Positions 45,390 through 57,369 of a DNA stretch of 64,000 nucleotides are shown piece after piece (position 1 is the first letter of the stretch; every line of letters starts with the position of its first letter). Source of the DNA: Brachycybe producta. Its lineage: Eukaryota; Arthropoda; Diplopoda; Playtdesmida; Andrognathidae. The notes beneath the pieces were generated by a model. It was not told the origin of the DNA and did not search any database. It was given only the letters and a program-made list of their open reading frames with translations. A program made the position numbers and the translations under genes. The stretch spans positions 2,753,155 to 2,817,154 of the forward strand of contig JAUPFP010000013.1 in the NCBI GenBank assembly GCA_036925085.1, written 5' to 3'.

Positions 45390-46255
45390 GAGAATACTGA
45401 AAATCCAGCAGAAAATTAGAAATAAACACAACTGTAAGTTTTTGTCACATTGGCAATTGTAATTAACTCAATGACACATTGCAGCGAAATTTTGCGAATG
45501 TGATCACTGCTTAAAAAGAAAAATTAATTTGGCATTAAGTTCCAAATAACCATTGCTCAAATAGTTTCTGAGATATAGGGCCTAATATCGCATTTTACCT
45601 GGTATTTCATAATAAAAGAAATAATACTACGGTCTACAGACATTTAGACAAAAAAAAAATATAATGATGACCGTTTTTTCTTCTTCTATACATAGCATAT
45701 ATAAGCCAAAATTTATTTGCTCCACATGTAGCCCATTTTTCTTTTTTTCTTTTCTTAGGCGTGACATTCAAAAGTATCTTAGCAATGAGGAAACTAATAC
45801 AGGAGAAAAAAGAAAATCGTGAAAAAGTGTCTAGACCACCGCCATAACCTCACATACATACACATACACAGTTCCATGCACTTCCCCAAGTTCAAACATG
45901 ATTATCTTGAGGGCAATACCAAAAGAAAAAAGAAGATATTAAACCCACCAGGATACAATAGTTAGTTATGTAAAGAAAACTAGAGATAACGTAACACTAT
46001 ACACGAAAAAAATAAATGTTATGAGTATCATGAATCACATATTGTACTTTAAAATGAAAAAAAAAAAATTGCAAACCAAAAAAAGTATCAATTTTTTGGC
46101 TTTTCGGAAGATAATCCATTTTAAGCAAAATTTGATATTTTATACAGCTGCAAGAAAAAAACATAATGCGATGGCAAATGACAATAAATAACTTAGTTGC
46201 ATTTTGTGTTGTTCGAGGTGAACAAGAACCACTGATCTGAATTAAAACTTAAAAT
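45390..46255. other. non-coding stretch
   Basis: AT-rich with several poly-A/T runs; no feature supported. Confidence 0.4.
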
Positions 46256-46263
46256 ATCTAATG

Positions 46264-47174
46264 GCAGTGTTTCTCAAACTTTTCCCAATGACGGACCACT
46301 AGATACGTTCTCGATGCACATGCGGACTACCCCACCTTAAAAAGGCCTACTGAGCCTAACACAGGGCCATAACAAGTGTATTGCAAGGTACTGGTCCAAA
46401 GTATTTCACAAGACCCCTTTAATACCTATTTTGTTCCTGATTTGAGTGTCTCTGCACTTTAAAAACACTCGTAACATCATCACAAACGATTGTTTGTGAT
46501 GTTCTATCACTTCAACTTGAAATTTGTAACTTTTTTAACTTTTTAACGAAAATTATTTTTTGTAAATTATTTAATGTTTAAGAAACTTCATAAGTTTTCT
46601 ATTGTACATTTTCATTTGTGTATATAGTGACATTCCTCGAAGCGGCCGACTTGGCTTACTTCAAGGATTGTGTTTGAGCTGGCTACCACCGAAGCCAGAC
46701 TGGGACTCGAATTCCTATGTAAAAGGTCACCGATGTTACTCACTTTATAGAAATAAATTTCCACAACTCCAAATTTGATATAAAATCTTTTACTTCATAA
46801 CTTTATCAAAATAACGGGCACCTCGGTAAAAGGCGTTCTTCCTGCAGCTTCTCGAGGTATGCGAAGTTAATCATACATATGCAATTGGACGCACATGCGT
46901 GGGTAGTGTCACAATATTGTCATTTAGGCCCCTGGAACAAATTCCCTGGTCTGGGGAACCAGGAAGACCAACTATAGCTACATCCCTGGCCACATTTTGT
47001 TCACCTCATATTAGAGCACAGTGGTGGGTATATGAAAGAATTATTGTTGCGGTAGCTACCTATAATCCGTTTTTGTCATTTCCATTCTGACAATTGGAGT
47101 GGAAATATATTATTTCTCTGCGGAACACCTGGCACACCGCCGCGCATCACCAGACCAAAGTTTGAGGAACACTG
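46264..47174. mobile_element. hAT-like element, 911 bp, exact 8-bp TSD ATCTAATG
   Basis: Ends CAGTGTTTCTCAAAC (46265) and GTTTGAGGAACACTG (47174). ATCTAATG occurs at 46256-46263 and 47175-47182. Near the ends it has 'ccaatgacggaccactagat' and 'cacctggcacaccgccgcg', which reappear in reverse order in the 62659-63008 copy, so the two are one family in opposite orientation and different length. Part of the extra length (about 46630-46740) carries a word resembling a tRNA B-box. No transposase. Confidence 0.85.
46630..46740 (+). repeat. possible SINE-like insert in the hAT element
   Basis: 'cttggcttacttcaagg' and, about 50 bases on, 'gggactcgaattcc' loosely resemble tRNA-type A and B boxes. There is no poly-A tail or clear duplication. 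Weak. Confidence 0.2.
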
Positions 47175-47629
47175 ATCTAATGTAAATAGAAATAGACTTT
47201 TTTTTTGGTTACCAATTTTGCTTTTAATTAATTTCAATTACTGTTGGTGTAGGTTTACAAGTATATGTCGTACACATCGAATTAACTTTTAAGAACAGAA
47301 ACAGGAGCCAGTTGTGTTTATCACATTCTGTGAGTATCACATAGTTGAAATAATTGAGCGTACTTACACGTTAAGCCTTGATCACATTGGCAGTTGCGAC
47401 ACTCTGTATTTGCAGAATAGTGGAACACCCCGTAGAAATTCCTTTCTTTCAGCATGGCACCCCTTGGTGCACAGATGTCCAGACTTGGGTGGCCCGAATT
47501 CTTAGTGAATTCGAGGAACCAAGTCGAACCGTGAGAAATTGAGAACAGAGTCCCAAAAATACTTTTCCTTATAAGGTAATAGTTTCAGCCTGGGGCAATG
47601 ATTGGCCCAGTTGGTCAATCATTGAGCCC

Positions 47630-47875
47630 GGAGGTGACAGTCGCCCTCCCAAGAGACAGAAACGAGAGTGCCATGCCATTTATGTTTGGGACAGTTAGTC
47701 AGAGATACTGAGAGAGTTCAGATTGAAAAATAGTTCTGACTATCTAAGAGATTTTGTATAATAACCAAAAGAAATGTAAATGCAACAATGTAAAAGATAA
47801 CGAGTAAAGTTTGTTTTTATCTACCTCAATTTGTGTGTAAGTGTTGTGTATTGTGTTGAGTTGATTTGTTCCAGA
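47630..47875 (+). mobile_element. possible LTR of an LTR retrotransposon
   Basis: The stretch 'tgacagtcgccctcccaag' ... 'gtaaaagataacgagtaaag' ... 'ttgatttgttcca' has the make-up of a short LTR, with a polyadenylation-like 'gagtaaag'. It is followed by 'cggaacgcccaacagagg', which loosely resembles a primer-binding site. No second LTR is in the window, so this may be a solo fragment. Confidence 0.3.
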
Positions 47876-48060
47876 TAACGGAACGCCCAACAGAGGCACT
47901 CGGACACTATCTGAGCCCTTCTGCTTGGAGCCTTCAAGTGACTCAACAGAACAGTGTCATCATAGTCGTCACGCCCTGTACAAAAGATCCCTAAAAGAAA
48001 GTCTTTTTGTGGGCTTTAAAGAGCGGTTGAACCATTCGTGAAAGAACTGCAACAACAGAA

Positions 48061-48225
48061 ATGTCGCGACCGGTAAAATCATCGATGGCTGGTCCACCAG
48101 AGCCGGCACCACCACGTCAAAATGGTGGCGCCAAAGAGCCAGCCATGTCACACAATATTTCCCACCAAGATTCTCAGTTATGTATTCTTGCAGAAAACAC
48201 TTATCTTTGTTTTTGCAATATTTGA
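48061..48225 (+). pseudogene. possible start of a gag-like ORF, truncated
   Basis: An ATG at 48061 opens a 54-codon frame with a Pro/Ala-rich N-terminus (starts MSRPVKSSMAGPPEP) in a CpG-containing context about 190 bp after the putative LTR. It runs into AT-rich sequence after roughly residue 30 and stops at 48225. If the LTR reading is right, this is the beginning of gag, 3'-truncated. Otherwise it is an unexplained frame. Confidence 0.22.
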
Positions 48226-48229
48226 TTCA

Positions 48230-48958
48230 TTTATGGCATTAAATTGTGCAGGGAAAAATAGCCAGTGTGATTGCAACATAAAAAACCATAACATGGGAAG
48301 ATGTACAGTACATTGCATTGATACACGAAATCCTATATCATAATTTGCTAAGGACTGACACTCTTCCAATATTTCATTCCCTTTGTTCACGGGTAATATT
48401 CTGGGTGGCTATGTAACAATTTTCACAAAAAAAAAACATTAATTTTCACTTGAGCCCTTAATCAGTTTAAGTTGCCAGCAAATAATCCATGCCGCCTTGG
48501 ATCATTCTTTTTTCATTGAATAAAATAACTTACAGGGATTACGGGTAAAAGTCACCTTTGGTCTCACAGTTTGCAAATAATATCTAAGTTGATCGCCGAG
48601 GTGACTGTATATTATTATCGATTTCTCATCATTTCTGCATTGACTATGAAAACTATGTGTGTACAGTATATGAGAAATAATGCTTCTATCACATTAGCAA
48701 CTTTTCATGAAACATCCATGCAGATAGAGATTGCAACTTGCAATCAGACTTGCAACTCTAAGAGTTTGTATGAAACTTTTTTTGAAATTCATGGAGTTGA
48801 ACATGTTTAACTTTTTTTTACAACTTTTCATGAAACTCGACAGTAAACCGCCAATCCGGATTTAGCTGGAAGTAGCATGGAATTAACATAATAAAACACT
48901 GAATTGTTTTATTGCATGAAAAGTTGCTTGTGTGATACAAGCGTAATTCTCTGTACGT
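48230..48958. other. non-coding stretch
   Basis: AT-rich; a repeated phrase 'aacttttcatgaaac(t/a)' occurs at about 48700 and 48824. No gene is seen. Confidence 0.4.
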
Positions 48959-48960
48959 GT

Positions 48961-49041
48961 GTTTGGCCAGTTGAGGGAATCTTTAGACAATCTAAGGATG
49001 AGATCCTTAGATTGTCTAAACATTCCCTCAACTAGCCAAAC
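48961..49041. repeat. near-perfect hairpin, 38-bp arms
   Basis: 'gtttggccagttgagggaat' then 'ctttagacaatctaaggat' pairs across 4 bases with 'tccttagattgtctaaacat', 'tccctcaactagccaaac'. Two or three mismatches in all. The 69-codon frame across it is a by-product. Confidence 0.8.
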
Positions 49042-49044
49042 TTG

Positions 49045-50960
49045 TCACATCCATCGAAGACGGACAAGACATCTAGCATTGTATAAAATTAAAAAACCCC
49101 TAAGAAACACATCAACAAACGTAACACTACAAAAGGAAATTACTGCATACCTTCTAGTTTTTAACTAAAGAAATGAAAAACCAAGCATCAAGTTCAACTT
49201 ATCCATACATTTAACATGGGAAGATGCACATTCACTAAAATTTTATAATTTAACTAACCTGGTGTATATAATGATGGAATGACCACTAGATGCAAAAAGA
49301 CTTTCTCATTTTTTGAAATACTTTTTCTCCAAATGAAATATCTACACTTTCATAACAGTTTTTCTTCCATACATCATGTAGGATATTAGATTTACTACAA
49401 TAACTAGTATACAGAAGAAAAGTACATTATCTAAGCGTAAAGTTACGTGCATTAGAAAAAAACCCCTGAAGAACACGGTAAAAAATGTAAAATGCATTAA
49501 ACTTGTAATGTAACATCAAAGAAATAATAATAAAAATGGTATACTTCATGGTTTTTTTTTTGTTCTCTCCATTCTTCAGACCAACTAAAAATTTGTTACT
49601 CCCATAATGTATATTTAATGATGTAGACAACCCTTTCCTTTAATATGGTCGAGGACGAATAATACGCGATATAAATTACAGTAATACCTGAGAAAATTCA
49701 CAGTAATATACATCATCATTTTGTTGGTCGTGTTTTTTTCGTTTTTTTTTTCAAGTGGCCGTCTGGCATAGAATTTGTAATGACCACACACATACATTAT
49801 GATGTGACCAGACAATTCTATATAACAAGATATTTGCTATACATTATTATGTAGGCTTTATTCTCTTTACTAGTGAAAAATAACTTTTGCCTTTGAAATG
49901 TCAAATAATATCACATATCTATTTTTAATATTTCGGCCTTAAACACTTATTTGAAATACTTGGCTTATTTTTTTTTAAAGTGGTACACAAGCATATAAAT
50001 CTTTTTTTGTCTACTTTTTAGTACTAAAGAAAATAACTACAAATGTATAAAGAGTTTTGTGACAAATATCAAATAAAATTACCGGGTATCTAATATTGGC
50101 ATACCAGAGAAACTTCCTTGACCTCGATTCATTTGAGTAACTTCATAAGAAAAAGGAAAATACTTTCCAAAATTCCAGAGAATCACTTGCAATGAAATAA
50201 ACGCTAATAACATGATTTTTGTTTTTAAATTAAAAATAAAAATAAAAATTCAATTGGTTAAATGTATGTCCACATTAATTAAGATATACGTTTTCAAGTC
50301 AAATCATCTGAAATATTTAAATTATAAAACACATGTAATAAATGATTTTATGAAAAATGAAATTGATGAATTGATGAAAAATCAAATAAATACAACTATA
50401 GTCTATGCATGCAATGCAATGCATTGAAAAATCTATTTTACATTTACCTTTACATCGGAATTCACAATTTCAGATGAAATTTTAAGGTCACCTAAAAAGG
50501 AAAGGCTAAATAAAGAAAACAACGAAATACTATATAATGACATTGACCTAAGTTAGGCCTTCAAGTCATTATTACATTTGTATTAAGTTGAAATTTGAAC
50601 TCGGTATCACTTTCTGAATGTTTTAAATATTTATAATAACCACTGACCGGATTTATATGCAATAAACATTTAACAGACAAATTGAAACTAATGCTCGCAA
50701 GGTAAATTCCTCATAAATTAGTAATTTAGTAAATTACCTAGATTTTATTCTCACAATTTATCTTACAGTGAAGTAACTATTTTTGGTTTGGAGATTTTAC
50801 CATCAGTATTTTTAGTGATAAAACAATTGAAGCAAACTAAAAAAAACAAAAGACTTCAAAAATTAGTAATTTACTCCATCAATGGTCATTTGGACTTCTT
50901 CCTTACTAATTATTATAAACTGATGTTTATTTTTGTTTGTAACCCATTTTTTTGTTTTTT
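49045..50960. other. non-coding stretch
   Basis: AT-rich; no repeats with ends, no exon signal. Frames of 66-71 codons lack recognisable content. Confidence 0.4.
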
Positions 50961-50968
50961 TCTAACAG

Positions 50969-51015
50969 GAAAAAGAACCTTTAAAGGTCGTACACCTGTG
51001 GCTATAATAAGTGAG
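50969..51015 (+). other. possible small exon (very weak)
   Basis: A polypyrimidine tract 'tttttttgtttttttctaac' ending AG at 50968 is followed by 47 bases open in one phase (KRTFKGRTPVAIISE) and then GAG|GTAAC at 51015/51016, an acceptable splice donor. No homologous domain is known to me, and such combinations arise by chance in AT-rich DNA. Confidence 0.15.
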
Positions 51016-51029
51016 GTAACAACATGCAC

Positions 51030-52900
51030 ACCTGTGCTGTCGTATCAAAACAAGGATTTACTTGGAAGAGGCTACAAAAATGTCGAAAAATGAACACTTA
51101 ACACATAAATACTCTTAAAAATAAAAGCCACAAGCTGACATGTAAAACTAAGAAATTGTAAAATATTTTTTTAAGATCTAATAAAATGTTTTTCTCATTG
51201 TAACTAATTGAAATAATATTTGAAATTTAAAAAAAGCGAAACTTGAGTTAAATGATCTCTTAAAGTTTGCCTGCACTGGTTCATTTTTTTAAAAAATTAA
51301 CAAAACTAACATAACCATACAATGAACTTTTTTTCAAAATAAACCAACCATGCAATATAATAATAGAAAATATTTGCATGTCAACTAGTCATGTAAATGT
51401 TATCAGGTGAATTATCTTTAAAGATTAAATTTCAATTTTTTTTTTTCATTTAGACAATGCTGAATAAGTTTAGTTAGTAACGTGTAAATGAAAAAAAAAT
51501 TAAATTTAACCATTAATAAAACATTAACCGTTCCGCTAGGCGGCAGATAAATCGTCAAATATATTCAAATAATAACCGAAATTAGTTTTTAGATAAAATT
51601 TAGGATGTTGTCTAGCCCACATTGCATGTATTTATCTAAAGAAAATAATAAATAATATATCGAATTTCTACGTTAAATAAAATAATGATAAAAGTAACAA
51701 ACTTTTTTTTTCTTTGTCTAAATAATGCAAACATAAATGTACTTCATTTACATAAATAAAACAACAAACAAAACTATTTTGATTCATATCTTTGCATAAA
51801 CCAAGAATCTATAATTTTCTTTTAAGAAACATTTAAATTAAAATCTTAAAACATTTATCAAAAATCATAACAATCACATAAAAATCAAATAACTTTTAAT
51901 CAAAATACAAAAAAAACCAGTTAAATCTATTTTAAATAAATCCAATAATAATCATAAACAAAAACATTGTTGTACAAACGTACTTGAAAAACTAAAATCT
52001 TTTTTTAAAAAAATGTGATTAATTTCTTTATAATAATAAAGCTTGTTTGCATAATGTTCATGTTGAAAAACAGACTTCAAACTGAACAATCTTGCAAATC
52101 ATTCAGAATAATTAGAAGAAAAAAAAACGATTATAAATACATGCACGTAATATGTATGCTAAAATAAGTACTCACCAAAAATTTAAAATATCGTCTATAA
52201 ATCCATTTTTAGGCTTAAAGATTTTTTTTTAAATCTGCTAAAACTTTAAATAAGTATCAGGAATATGTTTCACTTTGTTGAGAAAAATAGGAACACTTAC
52301 TTTTAAATATATGTAAGAAAACTTTCTGTAGGAAAATTTTTTTTATTAAAACTGAACTCCCATTAAAATACCTGAATTATTTTACTCAAAAACAAAAAAA
52401 TGAGAAATTCCTTCATCATTATTACCTCACATTTATCTCTTCAAAAAAAAAAGTTGAAATTAACCATAGCGAATAGGGTTCACTGAACAAACCAATTATA
52501 GGTGGCACCACATGTACTACACAGTACAGAATAGGTGGGGGGGAATAAGAATTTTTAAATTCTTGTAATTTATATTCAGAAAAAAAGTCCTGTTATAATG
52601 TGGTGTTTTTTTTTTGAAAACTAAAAATATTTTACTGTGAAATTGCAATGTGTAAGGATGTCGATAACATCAAGCCAATCTAAATAATGGGCGCGTTCAG
52701 TTCCTAAACGTTTTTGAAGCAGCAAGAGGAGCTTCCTATTTATGATGTGCTGTGGGCCAGTGACAAAAAATAAATTTGTAAATGACTACTACCATTGAGA
52801 AGAAAATAGGATTCGGAGATCAAATAATTTTCTTTTTCACTGATTTAGCCAGAGTGAAAATATACTGAAATTCAGTGGAATTGTGCTGTACAGAATCTTT
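51030..52900. other. non-coding stretch
   Basis: AT-rich; a short GGGGGGG run near 52536. No feature supported. Confidence 0.4.
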
Positions 52901-52904
52901 TTGA

Positions 52905-52955
52905 GCAGAATTTGAAAGACTTTCATGTTTTTCGTGAAAGTCTTTCAAATTCTGC
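52905..52955. repeat. perfect hairpin, 22-bp arms
   Basis: 'gcagaatttgaaagactttc' then 'a' pairs with 'tgaaagtctttcaaattctg' then 'c'. The loop is about eight bases. Confidence 0.75.
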
Positions 52956-52987
52956 GCCGCTGAGCCGCTCAAACTCCCGAGTATATT

Positions 52988-53180
52988 CTGTCTTTCAGGT
53001 GCAAAGGTGAAGAGAAATTTGAATTTAGAAACTAGAAGTGTAGCTCAAATCACTTAAGGGTTTTTCATGTTGATATTTTTCAAAATAAGCTTTATATGTG
53101 AGTTTGAAAATAACGCAAATTTAAGCAGACGATATTTATTTTTTAACATTTTTGTTTATAAAAAGTTTATTTTGAAAAAT
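52988..53180. mobile_element. TTAA-ended fold-back element, partial
   Basis: 'attctgtctttcaggtgcaa' then 'gtttagaaactagaagtgta'-type order, 'ctcaaatcacttaagggttt', 'gatatttttcaaaataagct', 'gagtttgaaaataacgcaaa' and 'agcagacgat', then 'gtttattttgaaaaatatat'. The right arm ends prematurely. Confidence 0.65.
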
Positions 53181-53735
53181 ATATCAACCTTAAGTTTTTT
53201 GAATAATAAGAAATTTGACATTGGAAAGTGCGCCTAAGGCGCCTATGCTAATAATTTTATCTGTGTTAGATTTACTAATAAATTCGTGATTTAGTACATT
53301 GCCTAGTAACTGTACGGAAAAACTTATACACTTTCACGATAAAATGCCTAACAATTACAATTACAAATACTATTTTATTCATGCAACTTATTTTATCTTT
53401 TTTAATCGTGTTTAGAAATTAAAAAAAAAATTACCAACAATTAAGAAAACCAACCTGATAATTGATTGTCCTTCAGGAAATTATTTAAACAGAAGAGGGG
53501 GGAAAAAAGGGATAAATAAAAATAAATGTTGCCAAAACTATAGTCAAATTCTCAGTTGATGAGGATCCAAATAATAACGTACACAAAAAAATATAACACC
53601 TATTGTCCTAGATTCCAAATGTTAATAAAGGCATAAAATGATGCGAAATCAATTGTTGAAACCTGATTGCTTATCCACGGAAAACTGAATTTAGACCTAC
53701 ACACATGATAAAATTTTAAAAATACTGGTGGTATA

Positions 53736-53800
53736 TACTATACAAAAGTGGTGTCCACTTTTTTCAATATTGTGGGCCACTTATTAATTAAAATCGGGCC
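53736..53800. mobile_element. hAT-like end fragment (weak)
   Basis: 'caaaagtggtgtccactttt' then 'ttcaatattgtgggccactt' resembles the terminal words of hAT MITEs with CAGnGGTGTCCAAC ends. No right end or duplication found. Confidence 0.3.
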
Positions 53801-53929
53801 CTTAATGGACATAATTCTTACAGTCTTTTGAAGCTTAACTTGAGGCAAGGTTTATTGAATAAATGACTGCAGTTTTTCTAACCTTTATTAAAAATAAAAA
53901 AACATCATTTGAACGGTGGTTATTTTGCT

Positions 53930-54200
53930 AGAAAAAAAGTAACTTGATGATGTTTTAAAATAAACATTTTATGACAATATGAAAATCATCAAATTTGTAA
54001 ATATTTGAAGAATTTTCATTGATTGAAGTGAAAAATGAAAATAAAGAATTTAAAATTGCAATGAAAACTTTGGTTTAAAAAATACAAACATGAAAATCTC
54101 CTTAGGTGACTCACACTTCTAGTTTCTAAATCATTTTAAATATTTCTTCTTAATGTTGCTGTTGAAACGCAGAATAACAGTTACTAGGATTTTAATACAC
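53930..54200. mobile_element. TTAA-ended fold-back element, decayed
   Basis: 'ttttaaaataaacattttat' then 'gacaatatgaaaatcatcaa' and, on the return arm, 'acatgaaaatctccttaggt', 'gactcacacttctagtttct', 'aatgttgctgttgaaacgca', 'gaataacag'. Confidence 0.5.
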
Positions 54201-54229
54201 ATTTGAATTGGCTAATGAGTCATGACAAT

Positions 54230-54480
54230 ACAATTAAAAACTAGAATAGTAAACATATATGATAAATGTATTTTTGTGATGATACAGTATGTTTAAAAAT
54301 AAACATTTTATTACAATTTGAAAATGATCACATTTTACATTTTTTAGCACTAGATTTTCAATAAAAAGTTCATTTACACATTATTAATGTGAAAATAAAT
54401 TATTTTCGAATTCTATTTAAATTTTATTGTATTCTATTGTAAATTCTAATTCAAGAGCAACATTACTGAGAAAGTTAAAG
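54230..54480. mobile_element. TTAA-ended fold-back element, decayed second copy
   Basis: 'caattaaaaactagaatagt' then 'aaaataaacattttattaca' and 'atttgaaaatgatcacattt', followed by 'ttcaagagcaacattac'. Adjacent to the previous copy in the same order. Confidence 0.4.
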
Positions 54481-54603
54481 TGAAGAGTGAAGTTGTCCAT
54501 GTTTCATGGACAAATTCTAGTATCTAACACTTTCACATGTCATCTTTCAAAATAAACTTTATAGACAAAAATTTAAAAATACTGTCTGTCGCTTTCAATA
54601 TCC

Positions 54604-54890
54604 TTAAGGTGGTTGTAAAATGTAAACGCCTCTCGAACTATTTGATTATTCTCTCTCTCCGGTGCAAAATGAAGAAAAACTTGAAAAGTGTTTTAGAAAC
54701 TAGAAGGGTAGCGTAATAAATTAAAAATAATTTCATGTTGATATCGTTCAAAATAAACTTCTTATGTGATTTAGAAATGCCACAACTTTAAGCAGACGAC
54801 GCTTAGTAGACTATTTCTAGTTTATATTAATTTTACTCCTAAAAAAATGAGTCAAGAGTTCGGAAATCAGCTGTTCAGAAACGATCTTAA
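54604..54890. mobile_element. TTAA-ended fold-back element, 287 bp
   Basis: TTAAGGTGGTTGTAAAATGT (54604 on), 'aaacgcctctcgaac', 'ggtgcaaaatgaagaaaaac', 'gtgttttagaaactagaagg', 'tttcatgttgatatcgttca', 'aaataaacttctta', 'ctttaagcagacgacgctta', then directly 'tttctagtttat', 'gagttcggaaatcagctgtt' and 'cagaaacgatcttaa' (TTAA 54887-54890). Part of the right arm is deleted, but both termini survive. Confidence 0.75.
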
Positions 54891-54892
54891 AT

Positions 54893-54964
54893 TGAATTGA
54901 ATTACTGAATTACTTGAATTACTTAATTATTTGAATTACTGAATTACTGAATTACTTGAATTAC
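54893..54964 (+). repeat. GAATTACT(T) tandem tract
   Basis: About nine units of 'gaattact' or 'gaattactt' between two fold-back copies. Confidence 0.85.
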
Positions 54965-55055
54965 TCTTCTAGTTTCTTTTTTTATAATTTTTCTCCTGAA
55001 AGACAGAATAATCAGAGTTCGAGGGATATTTACGCTTTAAAACCGCTTTAAAGTT
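54960..55055. mobile_element. TTAA-ended fold-back element, right-arm piece
   Basis: 'actcttctagtttctttttt' then 'ctcctgaaagacagaataat', 'cagagttcgagggatattta', 'cgctttaaaaccgc'. Confidence 0.55.
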
Positions 55056-55059
55056 GCTT

Positions 55060-56760
55060 TAGAAAAACAAAGGTCTATTATGTAAATTTTTGTCTGAAGT
55101 TCTAAAACTGTGTTTGAAAAAAACGTCTGAGCCAATTTTAATTCTTACTTATTCTACTACTATTGCAAAGTGTTCTATTTCACTTTGCATTGTATATTCT
55201 GTTATCACCATCAAATATGCAATTACCTAGTATGCATAAATTAGCATATATAACAAGAAGAATCCTATATACATTAAAATAATAATCAAGAATGAAAAAC
55301 ACACAAAAGGCTATGAGTATTAGAGGTCCAAAAACGAGTTTTTTTTTTCTCTCTCTCTCTCTCTCTCTTCTCTTTCTTTATGTTATTAACTTATTATCAG
55401 TAGAACAAATCAATAATTCTTATTAAAAGAAATTTTTTTCTTTGCTCATCAACATTTGCATATATAAATAAATTATAAATTGTTGACAATTTTTTTTTTC
55501 TCTTGAAAAACAAAAAGTGATAAGATTTTTTTTTTCTTCTTCTTACCTTGAATATAAAAAGCGTGAAATAATGCAAAAATGTAGAATGTTTTAAAATAAC
55601 ACAAAAATAAAAACAGTTCTTGCTGAATACCACACAGAAAAAAAAACGTCTAGTTTTGTAGGTTCTACTTTAAAAAAAAAAAAATAAACACAAGAACAGA
55701 AAAAAGAAGAGGAGAAAAAAACACCTGTTGCAGGTAATAATATTGAAAAATTCACTTGTTATTATAAGCGACACTTAAAAATAATTCACGTCAGACAACA
55801 CAGATGTGAAAAATAAAAAGTCCACACACATGGATGACATTGAAGAAAAATATGGTTTTTATAAAATGTCAAAATTTAACGTCCGCATTTCCCGTAAATG
55901 AATGCAATAATAATAATGACAGGCATTGATGAAATATAATAATAAACAACATCAATTTCCGGACTCATTTCAATTTACCTAACGCGTGTCATATAATAAA
56001 ATGCAAATATAAATCTTATTTTTATGAGCTATTTAGATATTCTACTCTTTCTTCTATCTCTCTGATTATATTTCTCATTAATATATAATTATTTTGCATC
56101 AGGTTATTAGTCATATAATCTATAACTATATATATAGGCTTTGAGAAACATTAATTTTAAAAAAAAATAATTCATTATTCATTAACTTTTTTAAAAAAAA
56201 TTTCGCGCCATAAATGTTGCTGCGGGTTTTTATGTTTAGTTTTGTTTAAAATCCGCGTTCATTTCTGTATATTTTCCACTTGGTGTTCATTTCTGTTGTA
56301 TCTGTAAAATGTAATTGCAAACTCACTGATCTATTAAATAAGAAATAATAGATTTTTTAAACAAAAATCACTGGTAGAATTCTAATTGGTCAACTTTTTT
56401 TTTTCGGAAAACCATCTTGAGTTTCATGTTTTAAAATCAACTATGACAAGCGCTCAACAAAAGCGCTACCAACACTACAACACCAGTATTTTAATTTTTT
56501 TAGAAAAATAAAGTCAGGTCAACTTTTCAAATTTTTGCTACACAAGTGGCGCCACTTGACGAAATAAATGAGAAATCAATTTAATTTAGAACTTTATATT
56601 AATTTTAAAAAATACATATATATTTACATATATACATTATATGCAGTTTACAACAATTTCACGAGTGGAAAATCAGTTATTATGCACAATCGCTGGATAA
56701 TATGTAAAATTTGAATACTGCAGTTCAAACAACGTACAAACTCCCTAAAAGAACAATACA
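55060..56760. other. non-coding stretch
   Basis: AT-rich; a CT tract lies at about 55349-55372 and poly-A/T runs occur elsewhere. The 78-codon minus frame (55397-55633) is low complexity. Confidence 0.45.
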
Positions 56761-56764
56761 ATCT

Positions 56765-57085
56765 ATAGTTTTGTGATTCCCAAAGGAGTGTGTAGTGAGT
56801 TTTGCTAGGTGCGCCACGAAATTTTGGATGTTATGTTGATTGAGTTAATGTTATTTAATATTTTCAAATAGATTTTAACTTTATTAGAAAAAGTAGCCTA
56901 AATTAAGCAAAACTTTCCTATTAAGAGCCTACACATAGGCCCCCTTTATACACTAAAGCAGTGGTTTCAAAATTGTGTAATGTGGCACACTAGTGCTGTG
57001 CGCCATGAGTTTTGCTAGGTCTCCCGCGATTTTTTTCAGGAAAAAAATACGATGCCGATGTAGTTAATGTCATTAGTTCTGTATC
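56765..57085 (+). mobile_element. two tandem hAT-like left-end fragments
   Basis: 'gtgattcccaaaggagtgtg' then 'tagtgagttttgctaggtgc' and 'gccacgaaattttgg' (from 56765) is repeated as 'cagtggtttcaaaattgtgt', 'gcacactagtgctgtgcgcc', 'atgagttttgctaggtctcc' and 'cgcgattttttt' (from 56961). Both fit the CAGTGGTTCTCAAA...GTGTGCC type of hAT MITE. No right end or duplication seen. Confidence 0.55.
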
Positions 57086-57318
57086 TGTTAATATATCAGT
57101 TTATTTCAGACATTCTGCACATTACCACTAATTTTGCAAATATACTGGTAAAATGATGTGATTTTTTGCTCATTGTCTCATAATTGTGCAGAATAAACGA
57201 TTTTCCACTTTTTTTTTTGACAGTTTCAATAATTATTAAGAATGTACTGTATTACTTATTAAATTTATAAGTTCTAAATTAAATAAACTTTTCATTTATT
57301 TCGTCACTTGCGTAGATT

Positions 57319-57366
57319 TAATAGACTTTGTGGCCGTATTTTTAATACAGCCACAAAGTCTGTATT
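57319..57366. repeat. short hairpin with mariner-like word
   Basis: 'agactttgtggc' and 'gccacaaagtct' face each other around 'cgtatttttaataca'. The word is also found in the mariner-like termini at 62522 and 63068. Confidence 0.55.
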
Positions 57367-57369
57367 ATT

